Shown here one piece after another: positions 1 through 10,007 of a DNA stretch of 64,000 nt. The number at the start of each line of letters is the position of its first letter. The first letter of the stretch is position 1. Made by a program: the position numbers and the translations under genes. The notes under the pieces were generated by a model that was not told where the DNA came from, did not search any database, and was given only the letters and a program-made list of their open reading frames with translations. This stretch comes from Rhodocyclus gracilis (lineage in GTDB: Bacteria; Pseudomonadota; Gammaproteobacteria; Burkholderiales; Rhodocyclaceae). The stretch is taken from assembly GCF_009617575.1 (NCBI RefSeq), contig NZ_WIXJ01000004.1, positions 171,597 to 235,596 on the forward strand. The letters are read 5' to 3'.

Positions 1-609
1 GTCAGCGCCTGGGCCTACCGGCGCGAGGCACTGCGCCACGGGCGCTGGGCGCTGCTGCTGATCGTCGTCTCGCTGATCGGCGGCATCGTCGGCGGCCTGT
101 TGCTGCTGGCGACGTCGAACGCCGCCTTCTCCAAGCTGATTCCCTGGCTGCTGCTCATTGCCACCGCGCTGTTCGCCTTCAGCGGGCAGATCTCGAGAGG
201 CCTCGCGCGGCTGCGCCAGCGGCTCGGGCGCGGCGCAGCCGCTGCGCCGGGCGGCCCCGGCGGCGCACTGTTCCAGCTCGCCGTCGCCATCTACGGCGGC
301 TTCTTCGGCGCCGGCATGGGCATCCTGACGCTGGCCGCCTTGTCCATACAAGGCTTCGACGACATCCAGGAAATCAACGCGCTGAAGAACCTGACTTCCG
401 GCATCAACTATGCCGTCTCGTCGGCGACCTTCATCATCGCTGGCGCGATCAGCTGGCCGCACGCGCTGGTGATGCTCGTTACGGCGATGGCCGGCGGCTG
501 GGCGGGTGCCTCGCTTGCCCGCCGCCTGCCGGCGCTATGGTTGCGCCGACTGGTGGTCGCCGTCGGCAGCGGGCTGACGCTCATCTATTTCATCAAGATC
601 TATTTCTGA
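1..609 (+). CDS. TauE/SafE-family sulfite exporter / permease, 5' truncated by window edge
   Basis: The reading frame is open from base 1 and ends at the TGA before aceB; 202 residues are visible and the true start lies upstream. The protein is almost entirely hydrophobic, with repeated Gly-rich membrane segments and a small charged loop around residues 65-75. The FFGAGMGILTLAAL segment and the C-terminal GGWAGASLARRLP segment are typical of the TauE/SafE (DUF81) family, inner-membrane permeases for sulfite, sulfoacetate and other anions. The substrate cannot be told. It ends 23 bases before aceB, so it may be read through into it. Confidence 0.8.
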   Translation, partial: VSAWAYRREALRHGRWALLLIVVSLIGGIVGGLLLLATSNAAFSKLIPWLLLIATALFAFSGQISRGLARLRQRLGRGAAAAPGGPGGALFQLAVAIYGGFFGAGMGILTLAALSIQGFDDIQEINALKNLTSGINYAVSSATFIIAGAISWPHALVMLVTAMAGGWAGASLARRLPALWLRRLVVAVGSGLTLIYFIKIYF

Positions 610-632
610 CCCAACACACCCAAGGAGACCCC

Positions 633-2231
633 ATGAGCCTCAATCTGCCGCAAGGCGTACAAATCACCGGTCCGCTCAAGCCCGGCTACGAAAGCGTACT
701 GACGCATGACGCGCTGGCGCTCGTCGCCAAACTGCACCGCGCCTTCGAGTCGCGTCGCCAGGAACTACTGGCCGCGCGCGTCGCCCGTCAGGCACGCATC
801 GACGCCGGCGAGATGCCCGACTATCTGCCGGAAACCGCGCACATCCGCGCCGGCGACTGGAAAATCGCGCCGCTGCCCAAGGCGCTGGAGCGCCGCCGCA
901 CCGAAATCACCGGCCCGGTCGAAGCGAAGATGATCATCAACGCCTTCAACTCGGGCGCCGATTCGTACATGACCGACTTCGAGGATTCGAACGCGCCGAA
1001 CTGGGATAACCAGATCCAGGGCCAGATCAACCTGTACAAGGCGATCCGCCGCGAGCTGTCGTTCCGCAACGAAGCCGGCAAGGAATACAAGCTCAACGAC
1101 AACATCGCCACGCTGCAGATCCGTCCGCGCGGCTGGCACCTCGACGAGAAGCATGTCCTCGTCGACGGCCAGCGCGTTTCCGGCGGCATCTTCGACTTCG
1201 GCCTCGTCTTCTTCCACAACGCCAAGGAGCAGATCGCGCGCGGCGCCGGCCCGTTCTACTACCTGCCGAAGATGGAAAGCCACCTCGAGGCGCGCCTGTG
1301 GAACGACATCTTCGTCCTGGCGCAGGAGCACGTCGGCCTGCCGCGCGGCACGATCAAGGCGACCGTGCTGATCGAGACGATCCTCGCCACCTTCGAGATG
1401 GAAGAAATCCTCTATGAGCTGCGTGAGCACTCGGCCGGCCTCAACGCCGGACGCTGGGACTACATCTTCTCGTGCATCAAGAAGTTCAAGAAGAACCCGG
1501 ACTTCTGCCTCGCCCAGCGCAGCGTCATCACCATGGAAGTGCCGTTCATGCGCAGCTACGCGCTGGCGCTGGTGAAGGCCTGCCACAAGCGCGGCGCGCC
1601 GGCGATGGGCGGTATGAGCGCGCTGATCCCGATCAAGAACGACCCGGTCGCCAACGAAAAGGCGCTTGCCGGCATCCGCCACGACAAGGCGCGCGACGCC
1701 CGCGACGGCTTCGACGGCGGCTGGGTGGCGCATCCGGGCCTCGTTGCCATCGCCCATGAGGAATTCGTCAAGGTGCTCGGCGAGCGTCCGAACCAGTGGG
1801 AGAAGCAGCGCGATGAAGAGTTCACCGCCGCCGACTTCCTCAACTTCCAGCCGACGCAGCCGATCAGCGAAGCCGGCTTGCGCAACAACATCAACGTCGG
1901 CATCCACTACCTCGGCGCCTGGCTCGCCGGCAACGGCTGTGTGCCGATCCACAACCTGATGGAAGACGCCGCCACCGCCGAAATCTCGCGCTCGCAGGTG
2001 TGGCAGTGGGTCGTCTCGCCGAAGGGCATCCTCGACGACGGACGCAAGGTGACCTCCGAGATGGTGCGGCCGATGATTGCCGAAGAGCTGGCGAAGGTGA
2101 AAGCCGCCGTCGCCGCGCAAGGAGAAAACACGGCGACCTACGAGCAGGCCGCGGACATCTTCGACCGCATGTCGCTGACGCCGGACTATCCGGAGTTTCT
2201 GACGCTGCCGCTGTACGAAGCGATGGCCTGA
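633..2231 (+). CDS. aceB: malate synthase A
   Basis: Condenses glyoxylate with acetyl-CoA to malate, the second step of the glyoxylate bypass in the cytoplasm. The ATG at 633 is chosen because an AAGGAGA ribosome site lies at 622-628; the frame is open further upstream without a better start. The 532-residue length matches the short A-type enzyme. Diagnostic stretches include TDFEDSNAPNWDN, TVLIETILATFEMEEILYELREH cut short by the loop YIFSCIKKFKKN, and GGMSALIPIKND. Isocitrate lyase (aceA) is not in the window, but icd and aceK, which set flux into this pathway, follow within 5 kb. Confidence 0.96.
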   Translation: MSLNLPQGVQITGPLKPGYESVLTHDALALVAKLHRAFESRRQELLAARVARQARIDAGEMPDYLPETAHIRAGDWKIAPLPKALERRRTEITGPVEAKMIINAFNSGADSYMTDFEDSNAPNWDNQIQGQINLYKAIRRELSFRNEAGKEYKLNDNIATLQIRPRGWHLDEKHVLVDGQRVSGGIFDFGLVFFHNAKEQIARGAGPFYYLPKMESHLEARLWNDIFVLAQEHVGLPRGTIKATVLIETILATFEMEEILYELREHSAGLNAGRWDYIFSCIKKFKKNPDFCLAQRSVITMEVPFMRSYALALVKACHKRGAPAMGGMSALIPIKNDPVANEKALAGIRHDKARDARDGFDGGWVAHPGLVAIAHEEFVKVLGERPNQWEKQRDEEFTAADFLNFQPTQPISEAGLRNNINVGIHYLGAWLAGNGCVPIHNLMEDAATAEISRSQVWQWVVSPKGILDDGRKVTSEMVRPMIAEELAKVKAAVAAQGENTATYEQAADIFDRMSLTPDYPEFLTLPLYEAMA

Positions 2232-2262
2232 GCGAACGGTCAAACAGGCTGATCGCCCCATG

Positions 2263-2295
2263 TGGCGAGGCGCGTCTTCCAGGTGCGTCTCGCCA
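2263..2295 (+). other. hairpin after aceB
   Basis: TGGCGAGGCGCG (2263-2274) and TGCGTCTCGCCA (2284-2295) can form a 12-pair stem with two G-U wobbles and a 9-base loop. No T tract follows, so it is not a standard intrinsic terminator. It may act as a 3' stability hairpin for the aceB mRNA. Confidence 0.4.
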
Positions 2296-2360
2296 ACCTG
2301 CGCCAAAAGGCGTAAAACACCGCGCATTGTTTTCAGGCCAGACGCCTGCCAGGAACGCTG

Positions 2361-2726
2361 ATGATCGCAGCGCTTGCGCTTTTTCTCTCGTGCCAACTGC
2401 TGGGCGAAACCATCGCCCGCCTGCTGTCACTCCCGGTGCCCGGCCCCGTGCTCGGAATGCTGTTTTTGCTGGCGTGGCTCGTCGTGCGCGGCGGCCCGCA
2501 GGAGTCCGAACGGCGCGCTGCCGGCGGGCTACTGCAACATCTACCGCTGCTCTTTGTCCCGGCGGGGACCGGCGTACTGCTGCACTTGCACCGTCTCGCC
2601 GCCGAGGCCATGCCGATTGCCGTGGCACTGATCGGCAGCACAGTCATCGGGCTGGCCGTCGCCGGGCTGACCCTATCGCGCCTGACGCGGGCCGGACGCG
2701 CCGGCAAGATCGCCGCCAACGACTGA
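2361..2726 (+). CDS. CidA/LrgA family membrane protein
   Basis: A 121-residue protein with about four membrane helices and the family signature PVPGPVLGMLFL near residues 25-36. LrgA/CidA proteins are holin-like inner-membrane proteins that work with an LrgB partner; in several bacteria the pair transports pyruvate or other small metabolites or affects autolysis. The LrgB-type partner starts 17 bases downstream, so the two form an operon. An AGGA ribosome site lies at 2351-2354. The metabolic neighbours (aceB, icd) would fit an organic-acid transport role, but that is inference. Confidence 0.85.
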   Translation: MIAALALFLSCQLLGETIARLLSLPVPGPVLGMLFLLAWLVVRGGPQESERRAAGGLLQHLPLLFVPAGTGVLLHLHRLAAEAMPIAVALIGSTVIGLAVAGLTLSRLTRAGRAGKIAAND

Positions 2727-2743
2727 CGGGGAGAACTACGCGA

Positions 2744-3496
2744 ATGGACGCCTCCCTGATTGAAGGCCCTGCCCACGACATCTGGGTCTATCTCTCTGCG
2801 CAGCCGCTACTCTGGCTCACCCTGACACTCGTTGCCTACGCGCTGGCCTTTGCCGTACAACGCCGTCTGCACGGCAATCCGGCGGCCAACCCGGTGCTCA
2901 TCGCCGTCGCGCTGCTGTCGATCATCCTGCTGCTGACCGACACGCCCTACGCCAGCTACTTCGGCGGCGCGCAGTTCGTGCATTTTCTGCTGGGGCCAGC
3001 AACGGTGGCGTTGGCCGTACCGCTCTACGGTCAACGCCAGCGTATCGTCGCTCAAGCGGGGCCGATTTTCATTGCGCTGGTGGTCGGCTCGCTGGCGGCA
3101 GCGCTCTCGGCCAGCCTGATTGCCGCCACGCTTGGCGCGACTCCGCCAACGGTTGCCTCGCTGGCGCCAAAATCGGTGACGACGCCCATCGCCATGGGCA
3201 TCTCCGAGCGAATCGGCGGGCTGGCGTCGCTCACCGCCGTCATCGTCATCATCACCGGCATCCTCGGCGCCGTGATGGGTAGTGGCGTGTTGCGCCGTCT
3301 AGGCGTGCGTGACGACGCCAGTATCGGCTTCGCCCTCGGCCTCGCCGCGCACGGCATCGGCTCGGCTCGCGCCCTGCAGATCAGCGAAGAAGCGGGCGCT
3401 TTTGCCGCGCTGGCAATGGGGCTGGGCGGCACCTTCGCCGCCCTGACGCTGCCCTGGCTGATGCCACCACTGCAACGACTGCTCGCCGCGCAGTAA
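2744..3496 (+). CDS. LrgB family protein
   Basis: A 250-residue membrane protein with the family motifs PKSVTTPIAMGISERIGG in the middle and GSARALQISEEAGAFAALAM near the C terminus. It is the usual partner of LrgA/CidA. The ATG at 2744 follows a GGGGAGAA ribosome site at 2728-2735. The frame is open far upstream through aceB and lrgA, but that part is antisense-like noise. It converges on the Rnk-like gene at 3635. Confidence 0.88.
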   Translation: MDASLIEGPAHDIWVYLSAQPLLWLTLTLVAYALAFAVQRRLHGNPAANPVLIAVALLSIILLLTDTPYASYFGGAQFVHFLLGPATVALAVPLYGQRQRIVAQAGPIFIALVVGSLAAALSASLIAATLGATPPTVASLAPKSVTTPIAMGISERIGGLASLTAVIVIITGILGAVMGSGVLRRLGVRDDASIGFALGLAAHGIGSARALQISEEAGAFAALAMGLGGTFAALTLPWLMPPLQRLLAAQ

Positions 3497-3551
3497 GCCT
3501 CAGCGCAGGAAACTCGGGCGCCAGAGACCCCGATATTGCTCGCCAGAGAGA

Positions 3552-3569
3552 GCGCCCGTCAGCGGGCGC
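3552..3569. other. hairpin between convergent genes
   Basis: GCGCCCG (3552-3558), loop TCAG, CGGGCGC (3563-3569): a perfect 7-pair GC stem in the 138-base gap between the converging lrgB-type and rnk-type genes. It lacks a T tract on either strand. It could be a weak or Rho-assisted stop, or a 3' end-protecting hairpin. Confidence 0.35.
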
Positions 3570-3634
3570 AGCCCTCCTCGCGAAAACCACGGCTGCCCCC
3601 CTGCCCGTGCGCAAAGTGTACGGCGGTGGCCCGC

Positions 3635-4069
3635 TTACATCGTCAGCCAGCCGTGCGCTTCCGGCTGGAAGGGCATCGCGCGAATCTGCCAGCGCACGCC
3701 GGCGAACTCGGGAGCATCGATGTCCACGTCAGAACCGACGCGCCGCCCGAAGAGTGCCGCGCCAATGGGGCTGAAGACGGACCAGCAGGCCTCGTCGGGG
3801 TCGTGGTCTTCGGGATAGACCACGGTCAGTTCATGCTGCCGTCCGTCGGCGGCGGCAACGACGACGGTGGAATTCATCGTCACCAGATCGCGCGGCGCCG
3901 CTTCAGGCGCGACCACCACCGATTGCCGGACATGCTGCAATATCTGGCGAGCCTGCGCCGGAGCACCTTCCGCGCGGGCGCACGCGCGTTCGATCAGGGC
4001 CATCAGGCGTTGCTGGTCAAGCGTGGTGATGCAATCTGCCGCGCTCGCGGCCACGTCATTGCACTGCAT
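3635..4069 (-). CDS. rnk: Rnk-like / GreA-GreB family elongation factor (nucleoside diphosphate kinase regulator)
   Basis: A 144-residue protein. A short N-terminal helical part (residues 15-45) is followed by a GreA/GreB C-terminal-type FKBP fold: VTMNSTVVVAA, ELTVVYPEDHDPD, SVFSPIGAALFGRRVGSDVD. This is the layout of Rnk, which binds RNA polymerase near the secondary channel but lacks the long coiled coil of GreA. The ATG at 4069 is fixed by an AGGAGG site (4075-4080 on the plus strand). A longer frame upstream overlaps the icd terminator and is unlikely to be used. It lies downstream of icd in the same direction, separated by a terminator. Confidence 0.82.
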   Translation of the reverse strand: MQCNDVAASAADCITTLDQQRLMALIERACARAEGAPAQARQILQHVRQSVVVAPEAAPRDLVTMNSTVVVAAADGRQHELTVVYPEDHDPDEACWSVFSPIGAALFGRRVGSDVDIDAPEFAGVRWQIRAMPFQPEAHGWLTM

Positions 4070-4103
4070 GCGATCCTCCTCGTGCGGGATCACACCCAAA
4101 GAA

Positions 4104-4132
4104 AAGGGGCCGGCAACCCTCACCGGCCCCTT
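4104..4132 (-). terminator. intrinsic terminator of icd
   Basis: AAGGGGCCGG (4104-4113) and CCGGCCCCTT (4123-4132) form a perfect 10-pair stem with a 9-base loop. On the minus strand it is followed by TTTTC. It sits 21 bases after the icd stop and just upstream of the Rnk-like gene. Confidence 0.85.
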
Positions 4133-4153
4133 ACGGGACGTACCTGGCGACGC

Positions 4154-5386
<1,233 letters not shown>

Positions 5387-5737
5387 GCCGACTCCATGCA
5401 ATGTGATTGTGTCTCTTAGCCGCCCCGGCACACTGCCAGCGCGGGGATGCTGCAAACGGGTGGGTTTCGCAGACGCTGCCGATACAGCGACGGGTGCCGA
5501 CGCGGGTAGGCGCCAGCAGCGAAACGGCTCAAGCGAAGCTGAACTTCGACGCGCGAATTATGGCGGCAAAACGCTTCATTCGCCAGCAGACAGACCGCTA
5601 CGGCAAAGCGCCGGTTCCCCCGCGACCGGTGGATAGCGGCACGATTCACGCGCAAAAGCGCGCCCGGGAAGAGCCAGACGGCCCGCAGGAGGGGCGATGC
5701 TACAATCATCGCGCCTCTTCCTTTGCGCCTTCTGACG
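5387..5737. other. 351-base divergent regulatory gap between icd and aceK
   Basis: No convincing gene lies here. It must hold the promoters of both icd and aceK. The clearest signal is a TACAAT -10 box at 5701-5706 inside an inverted repeat, listed separately. No clear promoter for icd was found by eye. Confidence 0.6.
5689..5717 (+). promoter_or_regulatory. -10 box inside an inverted repeat upstream of aceK
   Basis: GAGGGGCGATG (5689-5699) and CATCGCGCCTC (5707-5717) are inverted repeats matching at 10 of 11 positions, with CTACAAT between them. TACAAT (5701-5706) is a good sigma70 -10 hexamer; no clear -35 is visible. The predicted start would be near 5713, about 25 bases before the aceK ATG. 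The symmetry suggests an operator over the -10, or a hairpin in a longer transcript. Confidence 0.5.
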
Positions 5738-7525
5738 ATGGATATCGCCACGCTGCAAAACCCGCTCGCCCGCCGCATGGCGGCCGTCATCATTGACGGC
5801 TTCAATCGCCACTACCGGCTCATTCGCGACTACGCCCACCAGGCCAAGCAGCTTTACGAAGCGTCCGACTGGAAGGGCGTGCAGGACGGCGTACGCGAGC
5901 GCATCCGCTCTTACGACGACCGGGTGCGCGAAACCGCCGGGCTGCTACGCGAGACCTTCGGCGCCGACGCGCTCGACGATGACGGCTGGCAGCAGCTCAA
6001 GCTCTTCTACATTGGCCACCTGATCAACCACAAACAGCCCGAACTGGCAGAGACGTTTTTCAACTCCGTCTGTTCAAAGCTGCTTGATCGCACGTATTTC
6101 AACAACGACTACATCTTTGCCCGGCCGGCGGCCTCGACCGAGTACATCGACTCCGCCTCGCCCAGCTATTCGAGCTACTATCCGATGCAGCGCGGCCTGC
6201 GTCACACCATTCGCCAGATCGTCCGCAGCTTTGGCTGGACGCCGCCGTTCGAGAACCTCGACCGTGACGTCGGCTATCTGATGCGCGCACTGAGGCAGCA
6301 CTTCGGCCGCTGGCCGGCTCCGGAGGCCAACGCGCAGATCCAGGTGCTCAATTCCGCCTTCTACCGCAACAAGGCCGCCTACATCATCGGCCGGGCGATC
6401 AACGGCCACCAGGAGTATCCCTTCGCCGTGCCCGTTCTGCACACGGACAACGGCGAACTGACCATCGATACCATCCTGCTCGACGCCTGGCGGATCGGTC
6501 TGCTTTTCTCACTCTCGCGCGCCTATTTCATGGTCGACATGGAAGTGCCGTCGGCTTACGTGCAGTTCCTGCGCAATATCATGCCGAACAAGCCGCGCTC
6601 CGAGATTTACACCATGCTCGGCCTCGGCAAGCAGGGCAAGATCCTGTTTTTCCGCGATCTGATGCAGCACCTGCGCCATTCGGAAGACTCCTTCGTCATC
6701 GCACGCGGCATTCGTGGACTGGTCATGCTGGTCTTCACCCTGCAGTCCTACCCCTACGTCTTCAAGGTCATCAAGGACGTTTTCGGCGGCAGCAAAGACA
6801 CCGACCGGGCGACGGTAAAATCGAAATACCTGCTGGTGAAGCAGGTCGACCGCGTCGGACGCATGGCCGACACACTGGAGTTCTCGCACGTTGCGCTGCC
6901 CAAGGCACGCTTCTCCCCCGAACTGCTCGAAGAACTGCGCACACTGGCGCCGTCGATGATCGAGGAAGACGGCGAAGACGTCGTGATCAAACACGTCTAC
7001 ATCGAGCGCCGGATGATCCCGCTCAACGTCTATCTCGACCACGCCACGCCGGAGCAGGTCGACGATGCCGTCTTCGAGTACGGCAACGCCATTCGCGAAC
7101 TGGCCTGCGCCAACATCTTCCCCGGCGACATGCTGTGGAAAAATTTCGGCGTGACGCGCTACGGCCGCGTGGTCTTTTACGATTACGACGAAATCGAATA
7201 CATGACGGACTGCAATTTCCGTGACATCCCCGAAGCGCCCTACCCGGAGATGGAGATGTCTGGCGAGCCGTGGTATTCCGTCGCAAAAAACGACATCTTC
7301 CCGGAAGAGTTCAGCGCCTTTCTGCTCGGCGACCCGCGCGTGCGTAACGCTTTCCTGCGCCAGCACCGCGATCTGCTCAGCCCGGCGTTCTGGCGCGCCA
7401 AGCAACAACGCATCCGTAGCGGATACGTGGAGGATTTTTTCCCCTACCCGGAGACGATCCGCTTCTCGCGCCTGTTTGCCCCCGCGGCGGAAGCGCCGGC
7501 GACAGACAAAAAAAACCCCGCCTGA
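5738..7525 (+). CDS. aceK: isocitrate dehydrogenase kinase/phosphatase
   Basis: A bifunctional enzyme that phosphorylates isocitrate dehydrogenase on its active-site serine to push carbon into the glyoxylate bypass, and removes the phosphate to restore the TCA cycle. The 595-residue length is close to E. coli AceK (about 580). The N-terminal half has the regulatory helices (GFNRHYRLIRDYAHQAKQ), and the C-terminal kinase-like half holds ELACANIFPGDMLWKNFG followed by VVFYDYDEIEY. ATG 5738 is preferred; an in-frame TTG at 5723 is the alternative. It is divergent from its substrate gene icd. Confidence 0.96.
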   Translation: MDIATLQNPLARRMAAVIIDGFNRHYRLIRDYAHQAKQLYEASDWKGVQDGVRERIRSYDDRVRETAGLLRETFGADALDDDGWQQLKLFYIGHLINHKQPELAETFFNSVCSKLLDRTYFNNDYIFARPAASTEYIDSASPSYSSYYPMQRGLRHTIRQIVRSFGWTPPFENLDRDVGYLMRALRQHFGRWPAPEANAQIQVLNSAFYRNKAAYIIGRAINGHQEYPFAVPVLHTDNGELTIDTILLDAWRIGLLFSLSRAYFMVDMEVPSAYVQFLRNIMPNKPRSEIYTMLGLGKQGKILFFRDLMQHLRHSEDSFVIARGIRGLVMLVFTLQSYPYVFKVIKDVFGGSKDTDRATVKSKYLLVKQVDRVGRMADTLEFSHVALPKARFSPELLEELRTLAPSMIEEDGEDVVIKHVYIERRMIPLNVYLDHATPEQVDDAVFEYGNAIRELACANIFPGDMLWKNFGVTRYGRVVFYDYDEIEYMTDCNFRDIPEAPYPEMEMSGEPWYSVAKNDIFPEEFSAFLLGDPRVRNAFLRQHRDLLSPAFWRAKQQRIRSGYVEDFFPYPETIRFSRLFAPAAEAPATDKKNPA

Positions 7526-7537
7526 GCGGGGTTTTTT
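7512..7537. terminator. bidirectional terminator between aceK and rpmG
   Basis: CCCCGC (7516-7521), loop CTGA, GCGGGG (7526-7531), flanked by an A run on the left and TTTTTT on the right, so it can stop transcripts from both sides. The aceK stop codon lies in the loop (7523-7525), and the rpmG stop is 16 bases to the right. Confidence 0.85.
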
Positions 7538-7552
7538 AGCGGGAAGCAAAGC

Positions 7553-7708
7553 TCACTTGAGCTTGGTTTCCTTGTACACGACGTGCTTACGAGCCTTCGG
7601 ATCGTACTTCTTGATCTCCAGCTTTTCCGGCTTGGTACGCTTGTTCTTGGTCGTCGTGTAGAAATGACCGGTACCTGCGGTCGATTCCAGCTTGATTTTT
7701 TCACGCAT
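7553..7708 (-). CDS. rpmG: 50S ribosomal protein L33
   Basis: A 51-residue basic protein, [20 protein letters not shown] at its start, ending [11 protein letters not shown]. This is the short L33 form without zinc-binding cysteines, as is usual in proteobacteria. It is the second gene of the rpmB-rpmG pair, 51 bases after L28, and shares a bidirectional terminator with aceK. Confidence 0.96.
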   Translation of the reverse strand: MREKIKLESTAGTGHFYTTTKNKRTKPEKLEIKKYDPKARKHVVYKETKLK

Positions 7709-7759
7709 GGTTGAAGCTCCTCTGTGGCAATCGCCCGACGGCGTTCAGCTTGATGGCTA

Positions 7760-7993
7760 TTAAATCTCGCCGCGAGCGCGCAGATCTGCGAGCGTCTCGT
7801 CGATGCCGTTCTTGTCGATCGTGCGCAGGGCAGCAGCAGAAACACGCAGGCGAACCCAGCGGTTTTCGCTCTCAACCCAGAAGCGGCGATATTGCAAATT
7901 CGGAAGGAAGCGGCGCTTCGTCCTGTTGTTGGCATGGGACACATTGTTCCCAACCATCGGGCCCTTGCCCGTTACCTGGCAAACACGCGCCAT
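7760..7993 (-). CDS. rpmB: 50S ribosomal protein L28
   Basis: A 77-residue protein beginning [20 protein letters not shown], with the basic segment [18 protein letters not shown]. It forms an operon with rpmG downstream, as in most proteobacteria. A good promoter lies 40-69 bases upstream. Confidence 0.97.
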   Translation of the reverse strand: MARVCQVTGKGPMVGNNVSHANNRTKRRFLPNLQYRRFWVESENRWVRLRVSAAALRTIDKNGIDETLADLRARGEI

Positions 7994-8032
7994 GATTGTC
8001 GCTCCAATTGATGCAGGGGAAGAAAGCCGGCG

Positions 8033-8062
8033 ATTTTAGACTAACGCCCGGATTTTTGCCAA
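8033..8062 (-). promoter_or_regulatory. sigma70-type promoter for rpmB-rpmG
   Basis: Read on the minus strand, TTGGCA (8062-8057), an 18-base spacer and TAAAAT (8038-8033). The predicted start is about 35 bases before the rpmB ATG. It lies between radC and rpmB, so the ribosomal genes have their own promoter even if radC transcripts run on. Confidence 0.62.
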
Positions 8063-8083
8063 TCTTTTTTATGCAATCGCGCC

Positions 8084-8761
8084 TTAAAGCAGTCCTCGTT
8101 CCGCAAACGACAAGGGCGGCGCATTGCCGGCGACGATGAAATGATCGAGCACACGCACATCGACCAAAGCCAGCGCCCGCTTTAGCTCATGCGTGAGCGA
8201 GGTATCGGCGGAAGAGGGCTCGGCAACGCCGGAAGGATGGTTGTGCGCCAGAATGACCGCTGCGGCATTGCGCGCCAGCGCCGTTTTGACGACTTCGCGA
8301 GGATACACCGAGGTCTGCGTGAGCGTGCCGGAAAACAGTTCCTCCGCTGCCATCAGCCGGTTCTGCGCGTCGAGCCACAGCGCAAAAAACACCTCATGCC
8401 GCAGCGATGCAAGTTGAAGACGCAGATAGTCGCGTACGGCGCCGGGCGACGAGAACACCGTAACCTGCTGCATCTCTTGACCCAGCGAGCGGCGCGCCAT
8501 TTCGAGCACGGCCTGCAACTGCACGTACTTCGCCGGCCCGACGCCGGGCACCGCCGACAATTCGTCGAGCGAGGCAGAAAACAGTCGCGACAACGTGCCG
8601 AAGCGCCCGATCAGATCGCGCGCGAGATCAACGGCGCTCTTTCCGCGCACGCCGACGCGCAGAAAAATGGCCAGCAATTCGGCATCGGAGAGCGCGCTCG
8701 CCCCTTGTCCAAGCAGCCGTTCGCGCGGACGCTCCGCCACCGGCCAGTCGCTGATCGACAC
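8084..8761 (-). CDS. radC: RadC family JAB/MPN+ domain protein
   Basis: A 225-residue protein with an N-terminal helix-hairpin-helix part ([14 protein letters not shown], around residues 70-83) and a C-terminal JAMM metalloprotease-like domain. The metal-site motif HNHPSG and downstream SxxD (around residues 173-190) are intact. The family is called DNA repair protein RadC but the activity is not established. The start is GTG at 8761. It is divergent from coaBC, and their -10 boxes face each other in the 52-base gap. Confidence 0.92.
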   Translation of the reverse strand: MSISDWPVAERPRERLLGQGASALSDAELLAIFLRVGVRGKSAVDLARDLIGRFGTLSRLFSASLDELSAVPGVGPAKYVQLQAVLEMARRSLGQEMQQVTVFSSPGAVRDYLRLQLASLRHEVFFALWLDAQNRLMAAEELFSGTLTQTSVYPREVVKTALARNAAAVILAHNHPSGVAEPSSADTSLTHELKRALALVDVRVLDHFIVAGNAPPLSFAERGLL

Positions 8762-8773
8762 GATATTCTCAAG

Positions 8774-8797
8774 TAGAATGATTTTCCGGCCATTCTA
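8774..8797. promoter_or_regulatory. face-to-face -10 boxes for radC and coaBC
   Basis: TAGAAT at 8774-8779 on the plus strand (for coaBC, ATG 8814) and the same hexamer on the minus strand at 8797-8792 (for radC, GTG 8761). They form an inverted repeat with a 12-base spacer. The two predicted start sites fall within a few bases of each other, so the two polymerases would compete. No clear -35 boxes were found. Confidence 0.45.
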
Positions 8798-8813
8798 GTC
8801 ACGCCACACAAAA

Positions 8814-10007
8814 ATGCATATGGAATTGAGCGGCAAGCGTATCCTCCTCGGTGTCACAGGCGGCATCGCCGCCTACAAGGCAGCGGAAATCGTCCGCCTG
8901 CTGATTCGCGAGGGCGCCTCGGTGCAGGTTGCCATGACCGAAGCGGCGACGCATTTCGTCACGCCCGTCACCTTTCAGGCGCTGTCGGGACGACCGGTGT
9001 TCACCAACCAGTGGGATGCGCGCGTCGCCAACAACATGGCGCACATCGACCTCTCGCGTAACGCCGACGCCATCATCGTTGCGCCGGCCTCGGCGGACTT
9101 CCTCGCCAAGCTGGCGCACGGCATGGCTGGCGACCTGCTCGCCTCGCTGGCGCTGGCGCGCAACTGTCCGCTGATCGTCGCCCCGGCGATGAACCGGCAG
9201 ATGTGGGAAAACCCTGCCACGCAACGCAACATCGCCACTCTGCGTCAGGACGGCGTCACCATCATCGGACCAGGGTTTGGCGATCAGGCCTGCGGTGAAA
9301 GCGGCCCCGGACGCATGCTCGAACCCGAGGAAGTCATCGCCGAGACGATTGCCTTCTTCCAACCCAAGCACCTCGCCGGCAAGCGGGTTCTGCTCACCGC
9401 CGGGCCGACTTTCGAAGCCATCGACCCGGTACGCGGCATCACCAACCGCTCGTCCGGCCGCATGGGTTACGCGCTGGCGCGCGCCTGCCGGGAAGCTGGC
9501 GCCGAGGTCACGCTGGTTTCCGGACCGGTGACGCTGGCCCGGCCGCACGGCGTCGTCCGCATCGACGCCGACAGCGCGCTGGCCATGCACGAAGCGGTGC
9601 TGAACCATGCCGCGCAATGCGACGTCTTCATCGCCGTCGCCGCTGTTGCCGACTACCGCCCGCAAGCGCCGGCCGAGCACAAGATCAAGAAGAAAGGCTC
9701 ACCACCGACGATTGCGCTGACCGAAAACCCAGACATCCTCGCCGAAGTCGCCGCCCTGCCGCAGCCGCCGTTCTGCGTCGGCTTCGCCGCAGAAAGCCAG
9801 GCATTGGGCGAAAATGCCGAAGTCAAACGGCAGCGCAAAGGCATTCCGCTGATCGTCGGCAATCTCGTGCAGGAGTCAATGGGCAGCGATGCCGCGACAC
9901 TGACGCTGTTCGACGAACACGGCCGCCACCCCTTGCCGACCGGCGCCAAGATCGATCTGGCGCGCCACGTCGTCGCACATATCGCCGCCCTTCTGGAAGA
10001 CCGCTGA
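8814..10007 (+). CDS. coaBC: bifunctional phosphopantothenoylcysteine decarboxylase / phosphopantothenate-cysteine ligase
   Basis: Carries out two successive steps of coenzyme A synthesis from phosphopantothenate. The N-terminal CoaC flavoprotein domain (about residues 1-185) shows [31 protein letters not shown] and [13 protein letters not shown]; the CoaB ligase domain (about 190-395) shows [20 protein letters not shown] and AAVADYRP. The product has 397 residues, the usual length. The start may be ATG 8814 or ATG 8820. The stop overlaps the dut start (TGATG). panB, panC and panD, which make the pathway's precursor, lie 20 kb away. Confidence 0.96.
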   Translation: MHMELSGKRILLGVTGGIAAYKAAEIVRLLIREGASVQVAMTEAATHFVTPVTFQALSGRPVFTNQWDARVANNMAHIDLSRNADAIIVAPASADFLAKLAHGMAGDLLASLALARNCPLIVAPAMNRQMWENPATQRNIATLRQDGVTIIGPGFGDQACGESGPGRMLEPEEVIAETIAFFQPKHLAGKRVLLTAGPTFEAIDPVRGITNRSSGRMGYALARACREAGAEVTLVSGPVTLARPHGVVRIDADSALAMHEAVLNHAAQCDVFIAVAAVADYRPQAPAEHKIKKKGSPPTIALTENPDILAEVAALPQPPFCVGFAAESQALGENAEVKRQRKGIPLIVGNLVQESMGSDAATLTLFDEHGRHPLPTGAKIDLARHVVAHIAALLEDR

